Positions 39,370-50,192 of a DNA stretch of 64,000 nt are shown here, piece by piece (the first letter of the stretch is position 1; every line of letters begins with the position of its first letter). Source of the stretch: Vigna angularis (Eukaryota; Streptophyta; Magnoliopsida; Fabales; Fabaceae). The stretch is taken from NCBI RefSeq assembly GCF_016808095.1, contig NC_068973.1, positions 31,862,077 to 31,926,076 on the forward strand, written 5' to 3'. The notes under the pieces are model-generated. The model searched no databases. It was not told the DNA's origin and saw only the letters and a program-made list of their open reading frames with translations. The position numbers and the translations under genes are program-made.

Positions 39370-40965
39370 ATGCTAGAGACCTTGATTAACATAAAAATGA
39401 CTATTTACAGACGTTAATTGATATTAAAAATAATGTTAATTGACATAAAAAATGACTATTTTCAGAAGTAAATTGACATTGAAATATGAACATTTTTTTT
39501 ACGTCAAATAACGTTTGAAAATGATTATTTCTCACTCAATTAACGTCTGAAATAATCATTTTTGACAACAAATTAGTCAAATGACGTAAAAGATGCGTTT
39601 TCAGACGTTCGTGCTTTGCTTTTTATTAGCAAATGAATCATTTTAGAGTTTTACCAAACTTGAAAAGCATAAAATTAGCAAATGTAGCCTAGTTTTGGTA
39701 TTTCATATATTCAAAACTCATTTTCAATTTTGTATGAACTAATATAAACTAAAGTTGTCACAAGTAAAAGCCCGAAAATCTATGGGCATGTGGTTAGCAC
39801 ATATTTGTATCCACCATCATCGTCACCCATAAAATGATGTTAATCCTTATTATATATGTTCGTAGTAGTGTAATAGTAGTGGTGTATGGTGTATGTTGAC
39901 TATTTACATGTAGTTAATAATGTATATTGAGAGTAATGTATTATGACTATTTACTTGTGATTTTTGGTTTTGATAGTTATAGTTATAATTTTTGGTTGAA
40001 ATTTTTTTGAACAACCCCTATTTTAGTTGCAGATCTTTAAACGACTATAACTTTTGTTCTGGGTTACAGATTTGGCATTATTGTGTATTTATTTAGGATA
40101 GAAAAAAATTTCCAAACAACCAACTTTTCCTTCTATATTTAAAAAAAAAGATTATTTTCTAATTTTTGTCAATTTATTTTGTTTTTTTCAAACTTTGAAA
40201 AATTATTTCATATAATTAAACTTTGAATTTTGATCTCAATATTTTTGTGGAGGCTTCTCGTGATTTTTTGGTGCTTTGAACAAATTTTCAGATTGTTTAG
40301 AGTTCTTTCTAATATATTCTAGTTTTATCCTAAGTTTGAATGTATACGGTGTTTGAACAACAAATAAGTTCAACAATACCAACAAGTTCAACCAATTTAT
40401 ACCCCATAAAAAATCAAAATGAAAACAGAAATTCATTAAAAATCCAAAACGAAACTAACCTTCTTAAATGTGGGGTTTGTCGCTGGAATAAAATGTTGCC
40501 GCCAGTGACAAACAAAAGAGAACACACCTATACTCCAACGACTACCTGTGCACGAAATCAATTAGTCGAAACGAAAAAAAGAATCATACTTAAAAGTAGT
40601 TAATCAACGTGCATTTGTGTAAAATGAAAGAAATATTATATGTGTTTGTCGTCGAAAATTTCGTTCGAGAAGGGTTTAAGTAGAGAAGAAGGTTTTGAGT
40701 AAAGATAAAGTGAATAAATTTTCACCCTCACTAACATATAACGTCTGAAAAGTGATATTACAACATCTTATAGCACTTTGACGTCTGAAACTAGGACATT
40801 CGACATTATACGTGAATACATTTTCACTTTTGCGTCAAACAATTATTCTAATATGTTGTCGAAAATTGAGAATTAACAATTTTACCAATATGATGTCAAA
40901 AATTGAGAATTCATATGTCTAATGACAATATGACATCCAAAAGTATAAATTTTGAGGTCCAAATT
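39370..40965. mobile_element. Unassigned DNA element with ACGTCTGAAA-type subterminal repeats
   Basis: Both flanks are dense in variants of one motif. On the left (39400-39620) these are CAGACGTTAATTGA, AACGTTTGAAAATGATTAT, AACGTCTGAAATAATCA and CAGACGTTCG. On the right (40740-40935) they are AACGTCTGAAAAGTGA, GACGTCTGAAACTAGG, TTGCGTCAAACAAT, TGATGTCAAAAATTGAG and TGACATCCAAAAG. The 1.1-kb middle has no intact transposase. Terminal bases and target duplication could not be defined, so the superfamily is open (a CACTA deletion derivative is the leading guess). Confidence 0.45.
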
Positions 40966-40994
40966 TTACATTTATTTATAAAAATATAATATAT

Positions 40995-42110
40995 TTTTTT
41001 ATAGGTTTAATGTCTCGGTAGGTCCCTATTTTCGTTCGGAATCTCAAATAGGTCCATTTCTTTTTCGGCGTCTCAATTGGGTTCTTATTTTTGTAAAATT
41101 GAATCAAACAGGGGCTTTCCGTCAAATTGAGAAGACGTCGTTAAAAAGGGTGTTACGTGGCATGCTGACAATGTCTTTCTAAATGATGTGACATTAAAAA
41201 CGTGTCTCAATTGTATTTATTTTATTTTTGAATTAAAAAAGGAAGTTTATAGAGTGGAAATATAATATAAGTAAGGGCAAAGTTGGGAAATCAAATTAAA
41301 TTAAGTATCCATTGGGGGCTTGCCACGTGGAAGCCCCTTTCTCACCCAAATTAGGGTTTCAGAATTGGGATTTTGAAGGCTTACTTCTACCTCCTTTGCC
41401 TGCGTAGCGAACTGCGCTGCTGCCAATTGCCATGGAGATCTCTATGCGCAAGAGAAAAATTTCTCCTGTGGTTGCGTTTTGATTTTTGCATGTGCTTCAC
41501 GATTCTAATTATCTCTCGCGATGATGGTGGAAAACGAAGGGAATCACGCTCCTGAGTTTCGCCCCTGAGTCTCGATCGTGCTTGCGCGACTAGGGTTCAC
41601 TGATTTGGGATTTTTTCTGCGTTTTAGGGTTCCTCTGCCGGTTCTGGTTTTTCTGTGTTTCAGGTTGCGAAGACAGTGGAGATCGAATCACGATTGGTGG
41701 TGGCCTAGCGAGTAGCTCGCGAAGAGGCGCGGGTGTGTTTGGGTGGTCTCTGCAGCGACATTGACGAGGTGGTCAGGTGAAGATGCTTCACAGTGGCAGT
41801 TGATTTGAGAATTTTTGTAGATTCAACTTTTTTTTTGTCAATTTTGCATCCGGTCACATACATCTTTTTTCTAATTTTTGATTTGAGAATTTTTGCAGAT
41901 TTTGTCTTGCAGTAGTGAAAATGTTGGGCGAACTCGCGATCGGGTTCCTGCAATTTACAATTCTGTCTACGATGACTGTTATGGAAGCGTGATTTGGTAC
42001 CGGAGAAGATGAAGGATGACATTCCAGGATCAATGTTTGGTGCTGACAGTGCTTTTGGACCTTTCCATGTGTTCTATAAAATAAGATGACCACTTTGCCC
42101 TTATTTAAAT
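40995..42110. mobile_element. Mutator-like terminus next to gene-like GC-rich DNA
   Basis: At 41005-41210 a block starting GGTTTAATGTCTCGGTAGG alternates GGTCCCTATTTTCG, GGTCCATTTC and TTGGGTTCTTATTT. It resembles long terminal repeats of legume Mutator-like elements. It is followed by GC-richer text at 41340-41780 (TTAGGGTTTCAG, TAGGGTTCCTCTGCC) that looks like a plant 5' UTR or first-exon region. No opposing terminal repeat was found, so the element is either truncated or broken. Coding potential is fragmentary. Confidence 0.35.
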
Positions 42111-43776
<1,666 letters not shown>

Positions 43777-43849
43777 CACTACAAAAATCTAGGGGTTATT
43801 TTCAATATTATAGGTGGTTTTAACTTTCGGAAAACACATTTCTCGTGGT

Positions 43850-44065
43850 TAGGAAAACCGCTGGAAAAACCTGTTACTAAGTAATTACCGACGATTTTTT
43901 TGCAGGAGTTTCCAAAAACTGTCAGAATTTCCAGGGATTTTGTGAAAATCGCCGATATTTTCAGGGGTAGTCAAAAATTGCCGGAACGAGCTGGGGTTTT
44001 CTCAAAACCGCCCCTATTTTGCATGGTTTAGTTATTCGGGGGTTTTAAACCGCTGGAAATGTATG
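43850..44065. repeat. Left subterminal repeats, AACCGCTGGAAA type
   Basis: Several degenerate copies: AAAACCGCTGGAAAAACC, CGGAACGAGCTGGGG, AAAACCGCCCCTATTTT and AAACCGCTGGAAATG. They differ in sequence from the repeats at the right end of the same element. Confidence 0.6.
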
Positions 44066-44599
44066 CATTTAATTTTTTTTATTTTTTATTTTAATAAAAA
44101 TAAACTGTATTTGTGGCAGCATTCTTTGCCATCAACTGACATTAACAACATGGCTTTTTATGTCCAACATTCACAGGTAACGTTTGTTGTGTAGTGTTGT
44201 AATGCACTTACCATTTTTCAATGCCCTTCAATGTTTTCCTTACTCCAGACTATCAAGCTTTATCAGGAACTCATCAACATGATCACACTCTTTCTTAATG
44301 TGTCTTTCTTCCTTCTTTCAATAATAGGAAACTATTTAATTGCAACCTAATATCATTCATACAACTAATTGTTCATACATAAAAATTTAAAAGAAAGATG
44401 TTCATTACATATGTTCAATATAGATGTTCAATAGTTCAATACTAAAAATATGACTCATAAAGATATTCAATAACAATATCTAATTTTCTTGTTCTTCATT
44501 ACATCCATTGTTTGGCATACTGCAAACTGTGAAGGCAATGAGGCTTAATGATTTTGCAACAAAAGTGTTATCATTGCCTTCATTTCATTGACTTGTGAT

Positions 44600-44885
44600 G
44601 TCAATGAAGATACCTATAACAAAAAAATTTATTTAAAAAGTGAGAAATATGATACCTAACATGTTAATCTTAAAAGGAACAAACCAAGTAAATATTTATT
44701 AAATATTCATTAACCTGAGATTGTAATTTAACATTAGAAGAAGTCAATGAAGATACCTATAACAGAAAAATTTATTTAAAAAGTGAAAAATATGATACCT
44801 AACATGTTAATCTTAAAAGGAACAAACCAAGTAAATATTTATTAAATATTCATTAACTTGAGATTGTAATTCAACATTAGAAGGA
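44600..44885. repeat. 143-bp tandem duplication carrying a small exon
   Basis: A unit beginning TCAATGAAGATACCTATAAC (44601) repeats at 44744 with few mismatches. Read on the minus strand each copy holds an acceptor-like TTATAG, about 45 nt encoding a peptide ending SNVxLQSQ, and a donor-like CAG|GTTAAT or CAAGTTAAT. The duplication therefore looks like a repeated mini-exon of the transposon gene. Confidence 0.75.
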
Positions 44886-46625
44886 GTAGAGGAAGATGAT
44901 CCAATATGAGAACGAGCATGGACTCCAAAGACTTTAGATGGGCAAGGACCCAAACCTAGACCGCGAACACGTCCACAATGCTTTTGGCTTCCTAAAGCAT
45001 GAGCCAATGAATCTGAACTTGATATTTCTTTTGATTGAGACGATGTTGTAGATTCATATGTTTGAATTTTTTCCTACATACAACGTAATCAATGATGCCA
45101 ACATTAAAAACATTGCATTTGTATAAAGAGACAAACTATCATGATTTGAAGAAAATACAAAAAGAAAAGAAGTGTGTTGTGTGCATGAAGAAAAAAAAAT
45201 GACAGAGAAAAGTCATTGGGGAAGGGCAAGACTGCTAGATCACATTGGTTGTTATAACAGGTACTATCAGAGTATCTTGAGACAAAATTGACGAATGAGC
45301 AGCAATATGCGTTATTTAAACTTAAGATGTGTGCAAAAACAGTAGCAAGAATTGCCAACCAATAATTATATCACTAAAGAGATACACCATGAATTGCCAA
45401 CCAAGTATGCAGCTAAATAAGCTCACGGTTAACCACCTTAATCACACATACCATGCATGAACCACTTGTATGAATTTATTCTGATTTATCATGTTAATTT
45501 AGATCCCACGTGAAAGGGAAAAATAAAAAAACTCTGAATATGGTGACTAAAGATACACGTGACATATGGTTTTGCACTCAAAGTCCATGAAAGAAAATAA
45601 AATAAAAAACTCTGCAACTCCTAGCATGTGCACATAATATGGCTTTATAAAAAAAAAGGTTGTCATATGTTAAGAATTATGGGTAAGACCTGGATTATGT
45701 CCTACAAAATGAATAAGATACTAACTTCACCTTATGTATACTAACTTGGTTAGGTATATAACTAAACCAATCATAGAACAAAGATTGGAACTTACACCAA
45801 TTTCCCTTGCCTCATTACTAACAAAAGTTATGTTGGTCTTCTTATGAGTAGCTATCCAAACTTATCCTCTGCTAACTTTGTGTCCATACTCTTTTTCCTA
45901 TGAAAATTAACAAACGCTTATTAGGTATGTCATAAATATTACGAGAGTCATAAATATTACGAGAAACAGAAAATTAAAGATAAATAACGCTGCACCATTT
46001 CTTCCTTCTTCCTTCTTCCTTGCAATGCTCTTGGATCCCCCTATGTGAGCAAGAGTTTGTTTTGTCCTATTGTGTTTATTTTTTAGGGCAATCTCCTAAC
46101 ATTGTGATAAAAAAAAGTTATTAAATCATAATAAAATTTTATGAAAAAAAATATAGGTTTTACCTTTATTCTTTCATCAAGTCGATAGTCAACAAAAGAA
46201 GCCCAATGATCTCTATCTATGCCTTCTGGAACCATGGCAATCAATTCATCTCTAGTACGCGTGCCATCATCTCTTTGTTGCCACAATTCTTGCCGACAAT
46301 CTCTCCATTTATGATTAAGCACTTTCAAGACATAATTGATTTGAATATCGGAATTCACTGCAAACTTTGCCTTCAAAACATATTTTAATAAAAAATTAGC
46401 AACAATTACCCAATAAATCAATTGTGGATGCCTTCTTTGTAATGGTATTCTGAATTTACATTACTTACTTGAATGTTAATTTGAATTATGTCTTCTTTGT
46501 AATCTTTAGGAATCTTCTTCCAAGTCGAATAACAAATAGGGAATACCTTGAAGTTTCTAGTAATACTTCCCAAAAATTGATTCAATAATGCACCACCATC
46601 TCCATACCCATTGGACAAAGAATCT
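44600..46625 (-). pseudogene. Transposase_24-like (TnpA-type) gene, broken
   Basis: Minus-strand pieces in order: 46615-46440 (GALLNQFLGSITRNFKVFP, a basic/aromatic block), 46370-46150 (KVLNHKWRDCRQELWQQRDD, PEGIDRDHWASFVDYRLDER), about 46070-45980 (HIGGSKSIARKK), 45940-45830 with stops, and 45010-44870 (GRVRGLGLGPCPSKVFG, SSNVELQSQ). This order matches the plant Ptta/En-Spm Transposase_24 family, a CACTA accessory protein that in related elements binds subterminal repeats. In-frame stops and the loss of the start region mark it as a pseudogene. Its 5' end is fused to TNP2 sequence at about 46605. Confidence 0.65.
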
Positions 46626-47208
46626 TTTTTGCATCATAATTACGAGTGGGTAATGTATTTCCATCTGGCAGCATTTCATTCAACAACGACAACAATTCTG
46701 TAAAACTCTTATCAGTCCATCCATTTCTCGCCTTTAAATTCATGAGCCTTAACACCACTAACAACCGTGTGAACTTAGTTAAACCGGCATACAAAGGAGT
46801 ATTTGCATCAGTGAACATCGTTTCATACACATATGCTTGGGCAAAAGCTTTTGCGCCAACATCACGGATCATGTCCTCAAAGTTGTCTTCTTCTGGTCGA
46901 TCTTCCATATCCATGGTGGAATCATATACATTTTCAGTTGGAGAGACAGTTGGAAAGTCTATTAATTCGCCGTGCCATATCCATGTTGTATAACTTCGTA
47001 CAAAACCATCACAGATAAGATGTTTCCTAATATCAGTTGCGTTCAACTTCCTTCCATTCAAACAGTTCACACAGGGATATCTAAACTTGACTTCATCATC
47101 ACCACTTGTACTGGCATTACGTTGCGCAAACTCTATAAATTCTTCTACCCCTCTCTCGTACTTAGTGCTGATGCGTGGTAAATTAATCCACCCTCAATCC
47201 ATTCGCAT
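46600..47208 (-). pseudogene. TNP2 transposase, 5' fragment with early stop
   Basis: This encodes the first ~203 residues of the same TNP2 protein as the full-length copy at 56469-53263, at high similarity (CVNCLNGRKLNATDIRKHL, TWIWHGELIDFPTVSPTE, KILCPMGME). The equivalent start codon is at 47208-47206. Codon 5 (47196-47194) is TGA where the intact copy has AGA. After LCPMGME the reading passes into unrelated Transposase_24-like sequence, so the catalytic Transposase_21 region is missing. It cannot make transposase. Confidence 0.85.
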
Positions 47209-48569
47209 GTTTACTGAAATTGTTTACACAATTTCAATAATCTTGAATGATCACTTTGATCGTGTTTGTATTCAAGGTGTGACCCTATCCCATTCAAGAA
47301 GATTCACTTTTCTTAGTTTATTAAACATATCAATTTTAAACAACATATCTAAAATTTCACGAAATTTTGCCAGTATTTCGCATTGGTCTTCAGGTTACAC
47401 GAAATGAAAGTGATTATAAATCACAATCAAATATGCACCTAAAGATTAATACAAAACACAACTACAAAATTTCATCAAATTTAAGACATGTATATTAAAA
47501 TTGATATGAATAATAAACTATGAAAAAGTCATTACTCTTCTTAAACTGTCCAACCGGACAATTCAAGATTCAATACTTGTAAATTATTATTATCATCTCC
47601 TCTCTATTCATTTTTAAAAGGTACATTTCTTCAAAAATCTCTGGAGATAGTAAATAATTTTTGTATTGAATCTCAAACGGAAAACCGAGGCTAATTCACA
47701 ATAACAATATATATTCAAGCAAAGGAATAATTATATATGCAACCTACAATATATACAAGCAAACAATATATTCAACTAAAAGATATATTCAAACAAACAA
47801 TTAATTACATGGTCATATTAAAAAGAAAAAATTAAGAATAGGAACCTGGGAGCGTGAAAGCCGATCAACAATGAAGAGTGTCTCTCACCACAAAAATATA
47901 ATATCTAGACAAAAACAAACAACACATTAATTAGTCTCATGATTCCTAACGTCCTTAAACTTTATTTTATCACCATATCAACCAATGTAATACAAACAAT
48001 TCAAAATATTATTCTCTAATTTGCATATATTTAATTAAAAAATATAAAACAAACATATATTCCCCTAATTCTATATCCTAATTTCTAAACCTAATTTTTA
48101 TTTCTCTAATTTTTATATCTCTAATTTCTATATCCCTATCTTCAAAATTCTATTAACCTAATTTTAATATCCTTAATTCATAGAGCTAAACTCTATATCT
48201 CCCCTTGCATGGAATATCATTCTTATCTTCAAAATCCAAATCACCTAATTTTAATATCTTCAATTCATAGGGCTAAACACTCTATCCCCCATTGCATGGA
48301 TTATCATCAACAGACCCTACCATTTCTATTTCCATTAATCTGAAAATGAAAGACAAAAAAAAATGTTCAAGCAAAGAGAACTTACCGTACCGTGAAGAGA
48401 GCATAACTGTGGCTGCCACGTGAACAGAGGAGGCGCGACGACGAAGGCAGAGGCGCTGCAATGGAGGCGAAGGCGCGAGAGGAAAGAAAAAGCACTGTGG
48501 TGATGAAGAAATGTTCGCGTGAAAAGGAAGAAGAAAGAAAACTGTTCAGTTTTCTAATATCAGAAAACG

Positions 48570-49145
48570 ATACTACCTCGGTTCATCCACTTAACCGAAG
48601 CAGTAAAGCACAATACGCCTCAGTTCTTTTCCAACCCGAGGCAGTAAAGGACAATACGCCTCGATTCATACATAACCGATGCCGTATCAACTCATATTAA
48701 ATGATAGTGAACGTCCACTTTTCTGAGATTTAATGAGGTGGCAGGTGTGGCAGGGCCTACTGCCTCGGTTCACTGATTAACCGAGGCAATATCCCTTATT
48801 TGAAAAGTTTGTTAGAGCAAAAGCAGAAGGGGAAGGGACAGGGGATATGCCTCGGTTCTCGTTTAACCGAGGCAATATCTCAAATTCGAGGATTATATGC
48901 CTTGGTTCCCACCACAACCGAGGCAATATCCTATTTTAAAAAAGTTTGGTAGGTGCATAGGCTGACGTGGGAGATTTCTGGATAATATGCCTCAGTTTCC
49001 TTTACAACCGAAGTAGTATTGTCCTTACGCTTTGGTTCCTGTTGAACCGAGGCATATAAGTTCCCAATATTTACAAAAAATGCCATCGCGTTTTTATATG
49101 CTTCGGTTTTACAAAAATCGAAGCATATAAGGCGCGTTAAAATCC
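48570..49145. repeat. Right subterminal palindrome array of the chimeric element
   Basis: About nine hairpin-like units of the form CCTCGGTT-(7 to 14 nt)-AACCGAGGCA, for example at 48762-48790, 48850-48880 and 49030-49055. Such arrays are the binding sites of TnpA-type proteins in CACTA elements (family knowledge). Confidence 0.85.
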
Positions 49146-49161
49146 CAGATTTTTACTAGTG

Positions 49162-49358
49162 ATTAGTTCAAAATAATTGGAAAAATAATCAAATGGATGT
49201 TAAGTCTACTTTTCTAAATGGGACTTTAAAACAAGTATATGTTAAGCAAATTTTCGGATATGAAGTTGAAGGAAAAGCAACCAGGGGGTGATATAAGAAG
49301 ATTGATTCTTACTTTGTGTAGAATGGTTTTCAGTGATGCTCATTTAAGCATACATTGT
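49162..49358 (+). pseudogene. Ty1/copia pol fragment, left of the CACTA insertion
   Basis: It encodes a decayed reverse-transcriptase segment: WKNNQMDVKSTFLNGTLKQ is the classic copia QMDVKxAFLNG motif, followed by VYVKQ and GYEVEG. It starts directly at the end of the chimeric element and stops at the TGT target site of the 9.4-kb element. Several stops and shifts are present. Confidence 0.8.
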
Positions 49359-49384
49359 CACTAGTGCAATGAAGGGAAATGGCA

Positions 49385-49880
49385 CCGGTTAGATTTGCTT
49401 ATAGGCACCGGTTCTACAACCGAGGCATACGCAGGCGAGGCAATATGTCTTCCCCTTTTGACCTCGGGTCTGAACCGAGGCATATTTAATTGCGATACGG
49501 CCTCGGTTGCTTCGTACCCGAAGCAGTAAACTTTTTATTTTTTATTTTTATTTTTTTTGCAGGACATACGGCCTCGGTTCCCCCTGAACCGAGGCATAAA
49601 GCCACCCTCTACTGCCTCGTTTCGAGCCATAACCGAAGTAGTAGACTCGTTTGCAGGACATACTGCCTCGGTTCCCCCAGAACCGAGGCATAAAGCCACC
49701 TTCTACTGCCTCGTTTCGAGCCATAACCGAAGCAGTAGACTCGTTTGCAGGACATACTGCCTCGGTTCCCCCAGAACCGAGGCATAAAGCCACCCTCTAC
49801 TGCCTCGTTTCGAGCCATAACCGAAGCAGTAGACCTCGTTTCTACCTCGGGTATGACCTTAACCGAGGCATATTCCCTTG
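49385..49880. repeat. Left subterminal palindrome array
   Basis: Roughly eleven CCTCGGTT/AACCGAGG-type units. Six of them lie within a triplicated 94-bp segment. Confidence 0.85.
49559..49842. repeat. 94-bp direct repeat, three copies
   Basis: Units start at 49559, 49653 and 49747, each beginning GCAGGACATAC and ending near AGACTCGTTT. They are nearly identical (a handful of substitutions, one 1-bp insertion at the end of copy 3). Each holds two inverted-repeat motifs. Confidence 0.95.
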
Positions 49881-50192
49881 TTTTTTTTTAAAAAATGAGG
49901 TCTGTTTCTGCTACATTCCCCACTACAGAAACAGACCTGCATATATATTTACAGCCAGAACAGTCCAGAAAAATCCATAAACGTATATTTTGAATGAAAA
50001 TTATAATAAAACATAAATGCATTAAATATAATCATAAATCAACTTCTTAGAATCATAAATCAACCAATGTAATCATAAATCAAGTTTGAAGGATAAATGA
50101 ATGTAATGTACAAAGTTAAACTAATAATAATGTAGAAAAACATAAATCAACTTAGAAACATAAACTTAGAACTTACTATATCCTAATATCTA

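Larger units (their letters stand above)
43777..49161 (-). mobile_element. Chimeric, defective CACTA element
   Basis: The left end is CACTACAAAAATCT at 43777; the right end is ACTAGTG finishing at 49161 (CACTAGTAAAAATCT on the other strand). Left subterminal repeats are of an AACCGCTGGAAA type (43850-44060). Right ones are of the CCTCGGTT/AACCGAGG type (48575-49140), shared with the neighbouring full-length element. Flanking trinucleotides differ (TCA on the left, ATT on the right), so no target duplication marks it as one clean insertion. The interior holds a broken Transposase_24-like gene on the left and the 5' part of a TNP2 gene on the right, both on the minus strand. The simplest reading is a recombinant of two CACTA families. 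Confidence 0.65.

Noticed and set aside
46646..47407. Plus-strand open frames opposite the TNP2 fragment
   Set aside because: They are antisense shadows; the same shadows occur opposite the intact TNP2 copy at 55770-56614.
43777..49161. Treating the 5.4-kb element as a simple internal deletion derivative of the 9.4-kb element
   Set aside because: The left end and left subterminal repeats belong to a different sequence family and the target trinucleotides do not match.
49490..49980. Several overlapping open frames on both strands at the left CACTA end
   Set aside because: They arise because the 94-bp repeat is not a multiple of three and lacks stops in several frames; the peptides are translations of the palindromes and have no family resemblance.
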